A stretch of 64,000 nucleotides of DNA, taken from the NCBI RefSeq assembly GCF_003315795.1, contig NZ_QMEY01000020.1, positions 1-64,000 on the forward strand, read 5' to 3'. Source of the DNA: Spongiactinospora rosea. Lineage in GTDB: Bacteria; Actinomycetota; Actinomycetes; Streptosporangiales; Streptosporangiaceae. Below the pieces are notes generated by a model that saw only the letters and a list, made by a program, of their open reading frames with translations, was not told the DNA's origin and did not search any database. Made by a program: the position numbers and the translations under genes. Shown piece after piece: positions 15,128 through 24,030 of this stretch (position 1 is the stretch's first letter; each line of letters begins with the position of its first letter).

Positions 15128-17398
15128 CTAGTCAAACGAAAGCTTGCCTCCGCGCCACCGCTGGAAGTCCGGAGACGCGGCGAGGTCCGCGAAATCCCGG
15201 AAGCCGGGGGCGCGGGTCAGCACCCGGTCCACGATGACGTACGCCTCTTCGGTGCGGCCCATCGCGAGCAGGATGCGCACCTGCGTGTCCCGGATGGGGT
15301 CGTGCTCGGGCCCCTCGGCGACCTGGAGGGCCCGCTCGACGGTCGTGAGCGCGCGCTCAAGGTCCCCCGCCTGCAGCAGATGCCAGGCGAGCCCGTTCCC
15401 CGCCTGACGCAACACCTCTTCCTGGAACGCCCCCTCGTCGGTGTAGTGCCAGATCGTGTCGGGCACCAGGGAGAGCGCCTGCTCGGCGTAGCCGATGAGC
15501 TTTTCGACCAGGGCGGGCCTGTCATCATCCGCGGAGTCGGCCAGGTGCCCCAGCGCGTCGATGAGTCCGTACAGGGCGTAGAGGCGGTCGTAGGCGGAGA
15601 AGGCGGCGCCGGGAACACAGTGGGTCAGCGCCTCCTCGAAGACACGCACCGCCTCCCGCCGCTCGCCGTCCGCAAGTGCCGCCGCGCCGGTCTCGACCAG
15701 GGCGTGCACGGCCTGCCAGGTGGGGTCGTCGTCGTCGGGCTCCGTCGTCGTCTCCACATCGCGCAGATCCATCTTCACCTGCGGAAACGTGGTGCGCAGG
15801 CGGCGGAGCGCCGCCTTGGTCAGCTTGGTGTACCGCACATCGACGGTCTCCAGTCGCCTCAGGGCGAAGAACGACTCCGGCAGCTCGGTGAGCTCGTTGA
15901 AGGACAGGTCCAGCCGCCGCAGCCCGGGCATGCGCGCGAAGGCGTCGTCCGCGAGAGAGGTGAGCGCGGGGCGTAGCACCTCGCCCTCATCGATCTTCTC
16001 GCCCCACCGGTCGATCTCCAGGTGCTCCAGCGTGGTGATGTCCCACACCCCGGCGAGCAGGTCCTGGCTCGGCTCCGGCTGGAAGATCCACGGGGTGTTT
16101 CCGCTGAGTCGCAGTACGCGCAGGCGAGGCAGTTTCGCCAGGTCCGGAAGCCGCTCGATCCCGGCGGACAGTGAGCCGCGCAGTGCCAGTTCTTCCAGCT
16201 CCGTCAGTTTGAGCAGGTCGTCGGGGATGGACGACAGCCATACATGCGACAGGTCGAGCGACTTCAGGCCGCGGAGCCGGGTGACGGCCCGCGGGAAGTC
16301 CACCTGCTCGTTGTACTCGCCCGGCTGAAGGCCGGAGAGGTTGACTTCGCGCAGGCTGACCAGCCGGTCCAGAAAGCCGGGGACCGCGCACTTCAGGCGC
16401 TTCGCGCGGAGGACCTCCAGCCGGGTCAGATGGCGGATCGCGTCGGGAAGACGCTCAAGCCGATTGCCGGAGATGTCGAGGACCCGCAGGTTGGTCAACT
16501 GGCCGATGGTCGCCGGCAGGCTGCGCAGCCCGATGCCGGACAGGTTCAGTTCCTCCAGCGACGCCAGATCCCCGATGCGCAGTTCGAGTTCGTCGATGTC
16601 GGTGTTGCCGGCGAGGGACAGCGCGCGGAGGTTGCCGAACGCGAACAACTGATCGGGCAGGCGGCGCAGCTTGCGGTTGGAGAGATCGAGCGTGGTGACC
16701 TCCGCGGCGCGCTCCGACAGCGCATCCAGCTCCTCGAGCACGGCCTTGTGACTCGGCAGTACGTCCGGCCGCAGGACCGGCCGCCCGGCGGACAGCGCCT
16801 CCACGACCTTCCAGGTGTCCATGGAGTCGTCCTTGAGCAGCTTGGGCCGCAGGATGGCCTTCAGCTCCCTGCTGGTGAAGTCGACCGGGCAGCTCGTGCT
16901 GTAGGGATCCCCGATGAGCACCGCCTCCGGCTGCGTGCCGAAGGACATGTTGAAGTAGGTCGTGTTGATGATCATCTGTGCCTGTGTCCGGCCGCCCACC
17001 GTGAGGACCCCGCCGTTGTCGCCGTCCTTGCCCACGACTCCGCCGCTCACCACGAGGTCGCCTCGTACGGCGACGTCGGGGCAGCCGAGCAGGACGACGT
17101 TGCGCGCCCGCAGATCGCCGGTGACGAGGACGAAGTTGCCGCAGGACCAGTCCGACCACATGAGGGTCCCGTCCACGACCAGGTCGCCGTCCACGATCAT
17201 GTTGAACAGCACCCAGTCGCCGTCGGAGTCCGGCTCCAGATCCCCCGCCACCCGCAGGTCGCCCTCGTAAAGGCGGATCTCCTGCTCGTCGGTGAAATCC
17301 TCGTAGGGAAAAGCCACTTCGTCCGAGACGGAGAAAAGCTCTTCCGCCTCTTCCGCGGTGATAATGCGATACCCCGGTGGCGGGGTCAGTTCAGTCAT
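15128..17398 (-). CDS. Large leucine-rich-repeat protein with N-terminal beta-solenoid-like and C-terminal TPR-like regions
   Basis: A 756-residue protein without signal peptide. Residues about 40-140 contain short VDGDLVVDGTL, LVTGDLRARNVVLLG and VAVRGDLVVSGGVV repeats, resembling a polymer-forming (bactofilin-like) beta-solenoid. Residues about 215-560 hold around ten leucine-rich repeats such as LRALSLAGNTDIDELELRIG, LEELNLSGIGLRSLPATIGQ and LRRLDLSFNELTELPESFFA. The C-terminal 190 residues are helical with TPR character (AALADGERREAVRVFEEAL; GDLERALTTVERALQVAEGP). All three parts are interaction modules, so a scaffold or sensor is likely; no catalytic domain is seen. The ATG at 17398 is set by the conserved MTELTPPPGYRIITAEEA start. 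Confidence 0.75.
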   Translation of the reverse strand: MTELTPPPGYRIITAEEAEELFSVSDEVAFPYEDFTDEQEIRLYEGDLRVAGDLEPDSDGDWVLFNMIVDGDLVVDGTLMWSDWSCGNFVLVTGDLRARNVVLLGCPDVAVRGDLVVSGGVVGKDGDNGGVLTVGGRTQAQMIINTTYFNMSFGTQPEAVLIGDPYSTSCPVDFTSRELKAILRPKLLKDDSMDTWKVVEALSAGRPVLRPDVLPSHKAVLEELDALSERAAEVTTLDLSNRKLRRLPDQLFAFGNLRALSLAGNTDIDELELRIGDLASLEELNLSGIGLRSLPATIGQLTNLRVLDISGNRLERLPDAIRHLTRLEVLRAKRLKCAVPGFLDRLVSLREVNLSGLQPGEYNEQVDFPRAVTRLRGLKSLDLSHVWLSSIPDDLLKLTELEELALRGSLSAGIERLPDLAKLPRLRVLRLSGNTPWIFQPEPSQDLLAGVWDITTLEHLEIDRWGEKIDEGEVLRPALTSLADDAFARMPGLRRLDLSFNELTELPESFFALRRLETVDVRYTKLTKAALRRLRTTFPQVKMDLRDVETTTEPDDDDPTWQAVHALVETGAAALADGERREAVRVFEEALTHCVPGAAFSAYDRLYALYGLIDALGHLADSADDDRPALVEKLIGYAEQALSLVPDTIWHYTDEGAFQEEVLRQAGNGLAWHLLQAGDLERALTTVERALQVAEGPEHDPIRDTQVRILLAMGRTEEAYVIVDRVLTRAPGFRDFADLAASPDFQRWRGGKLSFD

Positions 17399-17875
17399 GC
17401 GAGTGATGCTAGAGCCACCGGCGGACATTTTCCGCCGTAGTCCCAAAACAGCCACACGATTCTTTTACCGGCAAACGCCCTATAACAGGCACAGACACCC
17501 CAACAAGCTGGTTAAGTAACGAAATCCGGCAAAGCGCCTGCCGCTGCTCGACCGCCGAAGCGCCGCGGTTGGGGGCGCTGCGCGCGCGATCGACGCGCAC
17601 GCTCAGGCATGCCTGCGGGTAATTCGGCCGGGGATGATTCACTTCGGCCTTTGCCCCTGTCAAAGCCGGACTTAACGAGAAGGTCGTGTCTCTCTTATCA
17701 TGGCTTTCGGGTCCAGGCCAAAATAGCGCCACCCCCAATATCATCATCAGTCGGAATTCGGCGGCAACGCCGATCTGATCGGCGACCTGACGCGGGGACC
17801 CCTCCCCGGCATCGGCGCTTACCTTGGGGGCGGCCGGGAGGTGGTCCACGACGATTCGTGGGAGGTGGGGCCACG
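17399..17875. other. Divergent intergenic region
   Basis: About 480 bases between the divergent LRR gene and the membrane-protein gene at 17876. It is less GC-rich at 17440-17530 and 17690-17760, where promoters for both genes could lie. The plus-strand frame that continues upstream of 17876 is not supported: no ribosome-binding site and a shadow-like composition. No RNA element or clear palindrome was recognised. Confidence 0.4.
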
Positions 17876-19438
17876 ATGGAGCCGATACCGGAGGTTTCCG
17901 GCGACCGTCCTGAGGGACCGCGGCCGGATATGAGGGCCCGCGATCCGTACGCCGTGGCGCTCGCCAACGCCTCGCTGCTCGGCGCCGGATACGTGATGCT
18001 GGGACGGCGCAGGCTCGCCCTCATCACCGGGGCGGTCACGGTCGCGCTGATCCTCAGCCTCGCGCTGGTCGCACGGTCCGCGTGGTTCCAGGGCGTGGTG
18101 CTGCTGTGGTGGGCGGCCCTCACCGTGCACGGCTGGTGGCTGGCGAGAGAACACGGCCGGTCCGACGGGGCGGGAAGGCAGCGGCTGATCGCCCTCGGCC
18201 TCCTGGTCCCGGTCCTGCTCGCCGTGGGCTGGCTGCGGCTCGATGCCGCGCGCATCGAGCAGGACGCCGCCGCGGCCCACCGCGCGGGCCGGTGCTCGCA
18301 GGCGGTGCCGATTCTGCGGCGGCTGTGGTTCGGCCACCGGGTGGCCGACGCGCCACTGAGCGCCCGCACCGACGACAACGTGGCGGCCTGCCAACTGATG
18401 ATCAAGGCCGAACGGCAGGCCGCGGGCGATCGGCTGGCGGCCACCGAGACCCTGCGGGCTTACGCCGCTCATCCGGGGGCGCTGTGGCCGGGCGTGAACG
18501 TCCGCCGGGCCGACCTCTTCCTGGCACAGGCCGCGCAGGAACTCGGCACCGCCCTGACCGGCGACACCGCGGCCCTGGAGACCGGTTTCGGCCGGCTGTC
18601 CCGGGTGCTCGCGGAGTTCACCGGCCAGGAGGCGAAGGTCCAGGCGGTCCTGGACGGCTTCCTCGGCGGCCTGCCGCTCAAGGACGCCTGCGCCACCAGG
18701 ACGATCACCGACTGGCTGGGCGAGCAGGCGGCGGGCGGGGGCGCGCTGGATCATGTGGGCGACGCCGTCGCCCGCGTCGCCCCCGCCGCGATCGTGGGAT
18801 GCGGCGACGACCTCGCGGACGACAAGGACTGGAAGGATGCCCGGGCCCAGTACCGGCAACTGCTCGACCAGTACCCCGGGCACCCCATCGCGGGCCGGGC
18901 CAGGCAGGGGGAAGAGCGGGCCACCCTGGAGATCGAGCTGGCCGAGTTCCGGCGTCTCGTGAAGCGTCCGGCTTCGGGCGGGAAGCCGGCGTACTGCGAG
19001 GACCCGGCCCCCTACCACGGCGCGGACCCCTACCGGGGCTCGGGACCGCACCGCGCGATGGTGTTCGGCAACGACGGGCACCGCAGGAAGCTGCCTTCGT
19101 CCTGGCTGGCCAAGGACCCCGCGGACGCGGTGCTGGTGATCTGTGTCGGCAAGTCCACTTTCGGGAGCACGGTCAGGTCCTGTTACTACGAGCCGATCCA
19201 CAGGTCGGGCCCGCTGGAGAGCGTGGCGTTCCGGAAGCGGAAGGTCTCCGTCCGCGTCTATGAGGTACGGACCGGGAAGCTCGTGTCCAAGAGAAGCATC
19301 CAGATCGGCGGCGCCAGTTGCCCCGCCCGCATCCACTACACCTTCTACGGCATCGACCCCGGCGCGCCGCCGGAGAAGTACGTGAAGTCCTCCACGGCGG
19401 ACGTGCGCGCCGCCTACGCCTCGCTGATCAGGCCATAG
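17876..19438 (+). CDS. Uncharacterised membrane protein with TPR-like extracytoplasmic region
   Basis: A 520-residue protein of unknown function. Three hydrophobic segments are visible: ITGAVTVALILSLALVA, VVLLWWAALTVHGWWL and LIALGLLVPVLLAVGWL, within residues 40-120. After them comes a helical region with TPR-like character (HRAGRCSQAVPILRRLWF; DWKDARAQYRQLLDQYPGHP) and a C-terminal beta-rich domain (from about 370) with paired Cys. Related proteins occur in Streptomyces and Streptosporangium, usually as hypothetical membrane proteins. GGGAGG upstream supports the ATG at 17876. A strong terminator follows. No function can be assigned. Confidence 0.75.
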   Translation: MEPIPEVSGDRPEGPRPDMRARDPYAVALANASLLGAGYVMLGRRRLALITGAVTVALILSLALVARSAWFQGVVLLWWAALTVHGWWLAREHGRSDGAGRQRLIALGLLVPVLLAVGWLRLDAARIEQDAAAAHRAGRCSQAVPILRRLWFGHRVADAPLSARTDDNVAACQLMIKAERQAAGDRLAATETLRAYAAHPGALWPGVNVRRADLFLAQAAQELGTALTGDTAALETGFGRLSRVLAEFTGQEAKVQAVLDGFLGGLPLKDACATRTITDWLGEQAAGGGALDHVGDAVARVAPAAIVGCGDDLADDKDWKDARAQYRQLLDQYPGHPIAGRARQGEERATLEIELAEFRRLVKRPASGGKPAYCEDPAPYHGADPYRGSGPHRAMVFGNDGHRRKLPSSWLAKDPADAVLVICVGKSTFGSTVRSCYYEPIHRSGPLESVAFRKRKVSVRVYEVRTGKLVSKRSIQIGGASCPARIHYTFYGIDPGAPPEKYVKSSTADVRAAYASLIRP

Positions 19439-19468
19439 GGCCATGAGGGCGCCGCGCGGCCGCCCAGG

Positions 19469-19508
19469 GGCCGCGCTCGCGTGCCGCCGCCGCGAGCGCG
19501 GCCTTTCT
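19469..19508 (+). terminator. Rho-independent terminator
   Basis: A perfect 13-bp stem GGCCGCGCTCGCG / CGCGAGCGCGGCC with a 9-base loop is followed by TTTCT. It lies 30 bases after the stop of the membrane-protein gene and just before the end of the convergent propeller gene, so it may also stop transcripts from the other side. Confidence 0.85.
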
Positions 19509-19527
19509 GGTCAGCGCCGGGCGGGGG

Positions 19528-20487
19528 TCAGGGGCGCGGGATCGCGACGGCGGTGTACGGGGTGTCCGGGGTCGGCGGGGTGGAGAAGCGGGCGTTGGGG
19601 AGGTACAGGCGGTCGCCGAAGGCGGCCACCGTGGTCGGTACGTCGAACCGCGGGTCGGTCACCCGGCGCTCGACGTGGCCCTCGGTCGCGTCCGCGTTCA
19701 GCCGTATGACGGCCACGGAGTTGAGCTGGTTCTGCACCGCGTACAGGGTGCGGCCGATCAGCAGCAGCCCGTCGCCCGCGGGCAGCGTCTCACCGTGCAG
19801 GTCGATCTGGTGCGTCGCACCGGACGGCTCGACGCGGAACAGCTTGCCGGTGTTCGACTGCACGACGATCAGGCCCCGGCCGTCCGGGGTCGGGGTGATG
19901 CCGTTGGCGTTGAATCCGGGCTGGTACACCAGGTCCCCGGTGATCGGGACCGGCGTCGCGGCGGCGGGCAGCCTGCGGCCCTTCAGCGGCACCTTGTAGA
20001 GCACCGGATTGGTGGAGTTGGTGAACCACGCGGCGTCCCTGGTGACCACCACGTCGTTGATCAACGCCTGGGTGGCGGACAGCTGGTAGGAGGCCAGTAT
20101 CCGGCCGGTACGGGTGTCGATGACGCGCGCGCCACCGCTCCCGCCGCCCGCCACGAACAGCCGCCCGCGCCGGTCGGTCTTGAGCCCGACGGACGACGTG
20201 CCGGGCCCGGTGCTGATGATCGCGCCGCTTCCGTCGCGCAGGTCGGCGCGGTAGATGGAACCATCGCCCAGGGAGCCGAAGTAGGCGTACGGGCCGGGAC
20301 CGGTGGCGATGCCCTCGGGCCGGAACCCGTTCGGTAACGAGATCACCGTGGGGTACTTCGGGGGCGTCGGGGACGCCGACACCTGTACCGCCGACCCGCC
20401 GGACGCGGCTCCGGCGGGACCGCCGGTGGCGAGCACCGGCAGCAGTACGGCGAGGGCCGCGCCAAGGATCTTGATCGTTCGGATCAC
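19528..20487 (-). CDS. Secreted beta-propeller (SMP-30/NHL-like) protein
   Basis: A 319-residue exported protein. The signal peptide is VIRTIKILGAALAVLLPVLA to GPAGAASG. The mature part has propeller-type repeats: GFRPEGIATGPGPYAYFGSL, SVGLKTDRRGRLFVAGGGSG, PGFNANGITPTPDGRGLIVV and LIGRTLYAVQNQLNSVAVIR. It resembles SMP-30/gluconolactonase-like and NHL proteins, but metal ligands typical of lactonases are not evident. The GTG at 20487 is chosen because GGAGG lies 6 bases upstream; earlier starts have none. It is a single gene convergent with 17876-19438. Confidence 0.82.
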   Translation of the reverse strand: MIRTIKILGAALAVLLPVLATGGPAGAASGGSAVQVSASPTPPKYPTVISLPNGFRPEGIATGPGPYAYFGSLGDGSIYRADLRDGSGAIISTGPGTSSVGLKTDRRGRLFVAGGGSGGARVIDTRTGRILASYQLSATQALINDVVVTRDAAWFTNSTNPVLYKVPLKGRRLPAAATPVPITGDLVYQPGFNANGITPTPDGRGLIVVQSNTGKLFRVEPSGATHQIDLHGETLPAGDGLLLIGRTLYAVQNQLNSVAVIRLNADATEGHVERRVTDPRFDVPTTVAAFGDRLYLPNARFSTPPTPDTPYTAVAIPRP

Positions 20488-20741
20488 GTGATGCCTCCTA
20501 CGAGGTGAACGCCGCGATGTGGTCGCGGCCGTGGTCAGCCAAGTCGTGCGAGGTACGTGACGGCAACGTGCCGGTGGCGGGGATGGGACCCGCCACGTTG
20601 AGCAGGTGCTGCATCGATCAGGGCGAACGCGCGGTCGCCCGGCGCAGGTCGCGCCGCCCGGACACGGTGGCGCCTGCGTTCTCTCCTGACGACAACCAAA
20701 GTACAAACGACGTCGAAGGTCAATTGCACGCGGGAGGACCG

Positions 20742-20764
20742 CCGGCGCCACGAGCCGGCGCCGG
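20742..20764 (-). terminator. Hairpin after the GPP34 operon
   Basis: CCGGCGCC and GGCGCCGG form an 8-bp perfect stem with a 7-base loop, 3 bases after the stop of the GPP34 gene on the minus strand. There is no U-tract, as is common in high-GC actinomycetes. Confidence 0.6.
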
Positions 20765-20766
20765 AG

Positions 20767-21423
20767 TCAGCCGCCTCCGGCGTCCGCCGATCGGGCCGCC
20801 TCGACGCTCTTGCGCAACGCGGTCGTGATCGGCTCGATGGGCGCGGAGAGCTGCTGGATCCGGTCCATGCGCTGACGCGCCTCCCGCCAGGAGGGGATCA
20901 CCGTCTTGAGCCGGGCCGCCGTGGCCAGCGCCGCCAGGACGCGGACGTCCTCGTCCAGGTGCCCGACCGGGCGGCCGCCGCGGATGGCCCGGCCGACGCG
21001 TTCGGCCGGCCTGCGCGAGAGGTACGCCTTGCGCGGCGTGATCCGCTCGACCGGGAACAGCAGGACCCGGCGCCGCCGCACGTCGATCACCTTGGCCGCC
21101 GCCAGCTCGTCGCGCACCAGGCGGACCGCCTTGCCGTTGTCCTTCTGCACCCACCGCCGCCACGAGCGGGGCGGCGAGGTCGAGATCTGCTCCCAGACCA
21201 CGGCTCGCAGCGAACCCGGCTCGGCGGCCGGTGGGGTGAGCGCCCGCGCCTTGCCGGATTCGTCCGCCAGGTTGCCCGCCAGCAGCAGTTCGGCGAGGGT
21301 GGCCGCGCGCAGCAGGTAGCCCAGCTCGCCCCGCTGGGTCAGCTTCTCCCTGCGCGGGTCGAAGGCCAGCAGGAAGGCCGATCGGGTCAGTGACTCACCC
21401 TGCTTCACTCGCGCCGCCTCCAT
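20767..21423 (-). CDS. GPP34 (Golgi phosphoprotein 3-like) family protein
   Basis: A 218-residue protein of the GPP34/GOLPH3 family. The pattern SLTRSAFLLAFDPRREKLTQ, GYLLRAATLAELLLAGNLAD, LRAVVWEQISTSPPRSWRRW and VRLVRDELAAAKVIDVRRRR is characteristic. Eukaryotic GOLPH3 binds phosphatidylinositol-4-phosphate; actinobacterial copies are abundant but of unknown function. It is the last gene of a three-gene operon: its start overlaps the end of the ribbon-helix-helix gene by 29 bases. Association with the SPFH membrane protein suggests a membrane-linked role; this is inference. Confidence 0.85.
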   Translation of the reverse strand: MEAARVKQGESLTRSAFLLAFDPRREKLTQRGELGYLLRAATLAELLLAGNLADESGKARALTPPAAEPGSLRAVVWEQISTSPPRSWRRWVQKDNGKAVRLVRDELAAAKVIDVRRRRVLLFPVERITPRKAYLSRRPAERVGRAIRGGRPVGHLDEDVRVLAALATAARLKTVIPSWREARQRMDRIQQLSAPIEPITTALRKSVEAARSADAGGG

Positions 21424-21667
21424 CCGTCCACTCCTCTTCTGAGTCCTGATCCGTGTCGTCCCCTGTGTCGTCCTCTGGTGTCTTCCTCGGCCGTCCGCGC
21501 GGGCGCATCCGCCCCACCCCGTCGGGCATGCGCCCGGCCTCGGTGAGGGCTCTGCGCAGCAGGAACTCGATCTGCGAGTTCGTGCTGCGCAGCTCGTCGG
21601 ACGCCCATCTGGCCAGCGCGTCGTGGACCACCGGGTCGAGCCGCAGCAGGATCTTCTTCCGCTCCAC
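21395..21667 (-). CDS. Small ribbon-helix-helix-like protein with acidic tail
   Basis: A 90-residue protein. Residues 1-45 (VERKKILLRLDPVVHDALAR, WASDELRSTNSQIEFLLRRA) look like an Arc/MetJ-type ribbon-helix-helix or HicB-antitoxin-type DNA-binding fold. The tail RPRGRPRKTPEDDTGDDTDQ contains an AT-hook-like GRPRK followed by an acidic stretch. The GTG at 21667 starts 5 bases after the SPFH stop. It sits between the SPFH and GPP34 genes and overlaps the latter by 29 bases. It may bind the palindrome upstream of the operon. Similar small genes next to SPFH genes are sometimes labelled toxin-antitoxin proteins; no toxin is seen here. Confidence 0.75.
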   Translation of the reverse strand: MERKKILLRLDPVVHDALARWASDELRSTNSQIEFLLRRALTEAGRMPDGVGRMRPRGRPRKTPEDDTGDDTDQDSEEEWTDGGGASEAG

Positions 21668-21672
21668 GGTGA

Positions 21673-22623
21673 TTACTGGTAGAGGGTGCCCGTGTTGACC
21701 ACGGGCTGGGTGTCCCGGTCGCCGACCAGCACCACGAGCAGGTTGCTGACCATGGCCGCCTTGCGCTCCTCGTCCAGCTCGACCACGTCGTGCTCGGCGA
21801 GCCGGTCCAGCGCCATCTCCACCATGCCGACCGCGCCCTCGACGATCCGCTGCCGGGCCGCGACCACCGCGCCCGCCTGCTGGCGGCGCAGCATGGCGTG
21901 GGCGATCTCGGGCGCGTACGCCAGGTGGATGATGCGGGACTCGATGACCTTCACCCCGGCGGAGGCGACCCTGGCGGCGATCTCCGTGGACAGCCGCTCG
22001 TTGATCTCGTCGGCGTGGTCCCGCAGCGACAGTCTCGGCTCGCCGTGCGCGTCGTACGGGTAGGCGCCCGCGATGTGCCGCACGGCCGTCTCCGCCTGGA
22101 TGGCGACGAACTCCACGAAGTCGTCCACCTCGAAGACGGCCTGCGCGGTGTCCTGCACCTGCCAGACCACCACGGTCGCGATCTGGATCGGGTTGCCGTC
22201 CGCGTCGTTGACCTTCGTCACGTCGGTCTCGTGGTTGCGGATCCTGGTGGACACCCGCCGGCGCACGGTGATCGGGTTGACCCACTGGAAGCCGGGGGTG
22301 CGCAGCGTGCCGATGTACCGGCCGAGCATCTGCACCACCCTGGCCTCGCCCGGCGCCACCGCGGTGAGGCCGAAGCACGTGAAGAACCCGAGCAGGATCA
22401 TCAGCACGCTCGCGATGACCACCCACATACCGCCCTGCCCGGCCCCCGAGGCGAGCATGACGATCCCCACGACGAGCACCGCGATCCCGGCGAGGACCAG
22501 CGCCGTCGCCACCCCCAGCATCACGAACCCGTTGGCCGCCCGCACGGGGTGCTCGCTCGTGCGCGGCGCGGGCATGTCCACCACGGTGGCCTCAAGGGCG
22601 GCCTCGCCCGATGCGTTCGCCAT
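21673..22623 (-). CDS. SPFH/Band 7 domain membrane protein
   Basis: A 316-residue SPFH (stomatin/prohibitin/flotillin) protein. Two N-terminal membrane segments (GFVMLGVATALVLAGIAVLV; MWVVIASVLMILLGFF) precede the Band 7 domain: PGEARVVQMLGRYIGTLRTP, NPIQIATVVVWQVQDTAQAV, LSTEIAARVASAGVKVIESR. SPFH proteins oligomerise on membranes and organise lipid domains or proteases. It is the first gene of an operon with the ribbon-helix-helix and GPP34 genes. A 16-bp perfect palindrome at 22659-22674 lies 35 bases upstream of the start. Confidence 0.9.
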   Translation of the reverse strand: MANASGEAALEATVVDMPAPRTSEHPVRAANGFVMLGVATALVLAGIAVLVVGIVMLASGAGQGGMWVVIASVLMILLGFFTCFGLTAVAPGEARVVQMLGRYIGTLRTPGFQWVNPITVRRRVSTRIRNHETDVTKVNDADGNPIQIATVVVWQVQDTAQAVFEVDDFVEFVAIQAETAVRHIAGAYPYDAHGEPRLSLRDHADEINERLSTEIAARVASAGVKVIESRIIHLAYAPEIAHAMLRRQQAGAVVAARQRIVEGAVGMVEMALDRLAEHDVVELDEERKAAMVSNLLVVLVGDRDTQPVVNTGTLYQ

Positions 22624-22658
22624 CGTCCGTCCTTTCTCTGTGACTTCACCTTGCTAGC

Positions 22659-22674
22659 AAAGTGATATCACTTT
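22659..22674. promoter_or_regulatory. 16-bp perfect palindrome, probable operator of the SPFH operon
   Basis: AAAGTGATATCACTTT is perfectly self-complementary and lies in an AT-rich pocket 35 bases before the SPFH start. The spacing suits control of that promoter. The ribbon-helix-helix protein of the operon is the obvious candidate ligand. Confidence 0.7.
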
Positions 22675-22827
22675 TTGGGCGACGACGGAAGCGGTCCAGC
22701 CGAGATGCGGATGAAAGCCGATAAAGTGCCAGATCGAGCCCAGGGGCGGCCAGAGAAGACGCCGCCCACGGGGTCGCGGTCGCCGCCCGTGAGGAGCCGC
22801 CCCATCCCGAGAGGAGTTGCCGGCCTC

Positions 22828-23316
22828 ATGGCCTCCATCCGCCACGAGATCGTCATCGACGCGTCCCCCGAGCACATCTGGGATGTGCTGCGCGACGTCG
22901 GAGCCGTGCACGAGCGCCTGCTGCCGGGCCGGGTCATCGGCACCCGCCTGGAGGGCGAGCAGCGGTTCCTCACCTTTCCCGACGGGCACGTCATCCGCGA
23001 GCTGATCGTCGCGATCGATGACGATTCCCGCCGCCTGGCCTATTCCGTCGTCGAAGGCGCGAGACCCGCGCTCGACCACCACCACGCCTCGTTCGAGGTT
23101 CGCCCAGAAGGCGACGAAGCGGGCCGGTTGATCTGGACCACCGACGTGCTGCCGCACACGCGGGCCGCCGAGATCCGCATTCGCGTCGAACACGGCGCAC
23201 GGGAGATGAAGCAGGCGATCGAGGCAGCGTTCACCGGGGCGGGACGGCCTCCGGGATCGCGCACCGGCGCTCCCTCGCCAGCGCGCTCCGGCGACGACGG
23301 GCCGATGACGGTCTGA
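22828..23316 (+). CDS. SRPBCC (polyketide cyclase/START-like) protein
   Basis: A 162-residue protein of the SRPBCC helix-grip fold: ASIRHEIVIDASPEHIWDVL, RDVGAVHERLLPGRVIG, LIWTTDVLPHTRAAEIR and a long C-terminal helix. The family binds hydrophobic ligands; the ligand is unknown. The ATG at 22828 is preceded by GAGGAG at 22811-22816. A low-complexity Gly/Arg/Pro tail follows the domain. It diverges from the SPFH operon; about 150 bases separate the gene from the palindrome. Confidence 0.8.
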   Translation: MASIRHEIVIDASPEHIWDVLRDVGAVHERLLPGRVIGTRLEGEQRFLTFPDGHVIRELIVAIDDDSRRLAYSVVEGARPALDHHHASFEVRPEGDEAGRLIWTTDVLPHTRAAEIRIRVEHGAREMKQAIEAAFTGAGRPPGSRTGAPSPARSGDDGPMTV

Positions 23317-23388
23317 CGCCCCGCACGGCCGGCTCATGGCCGGTTCCACCCGTATCCCGGCCGGACCCGGGAAGGCCGGTCACCGGGT

Positions 23389-24030
23389 TCAGGTCGCGCG
23401 CCGGCCGCGCAGGATCTCGACGCCGTCGCCGTCAAGGTCGTCGCAGAACGCCGTACGCCCGGTCATCGCCATCACCAGTGCCAGGGTGGGGCCGGACACC
23501 AGCGGCCCGGAACCGGTGGCGAAAGGGCCGTCGGTGGCGGTCAGCCGCAGGCCGGTGATCCGTCTCCCGGCGACGACGACCTGGTCCGAGCCCTGGTAGT
23601 ACCGGGCCAACCGGGTGACGGTCTCGATCGGGTACTGGTGGCGGACGCCCAGCGGCCGCCGGATGTCCTCGGCGTGCACGATCGCCTCCCCCAGCATCGC
23701 CAGGACCGGGATCGGCGCCTTGGTGGTGCTCGTGATGACGCCGCGGAACCTCGCGAGCGTCTCGGCCGGGTTCGCGCCCAGTTGCTCGGCCAGCCGCATG
23801 GCGACCTGCCTGTCGAAATCGAACCGGCAGCGGATCACGCCCGCCAGCCACCGCACGGCGTTGAGGCTCGCCCCGGCGGTGAGGTGCGCCAGCACCTCGC
23901 GTACGGTCAACCCGGCGCACAGCGACGGCGTCGCCCACTGCTCATCGGTCAGCTCCGCCAGATCCGCCGCCAGGGCCGCCCGCTCGGCGTGCACCAGCGG
24001 CCAGACCGGCCGGCCTTCGTCGTATGCCAC
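23389..24030 (-). CDS. DinB-like / mycothiol-dependent maleylpyruvate isomerase family protein
   Basis: A 213-residue protein of the TIGR03083 actinobacterial family, with a DinB-like four-helix bundle. Seen are VWPLVHAERAALAADLAELT, SLCAGLTVREVLAHLTAGAS, and the conserved LGEAIVHAEDIRRPLG, whose His residues suit metal binding. Members are mycothiol-linked transferases or isomerases, mostly unassigned. I take the GTG at 24030 because GAGGG lies 6 bases upstream. An ATG at 24099 in the same frame adds 23 residues but has only a weak ribosome-binding site. It diverges from the ChrB-like gene at 24179. Confidence 0.8.
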   Translation of the reverse strand: MAYDEGRPVWPLVHAERAALAADLAELTDEQWATPSLCAGLTVREVLAHLTAGASLNAVRWLAGVIRCRFDFDRQVAMRLAEQLGANPAETLARFRGVITSTTKAPIPVLAMLGEAIVHAEDIRRPLGVRHQYPIETVTRLARYYQGSDQVVVAGRRITGLRLTATDGPFATGSGPLVSGPTLALVMAMTGRTAFCDDLDGDGVEILRGRRAT

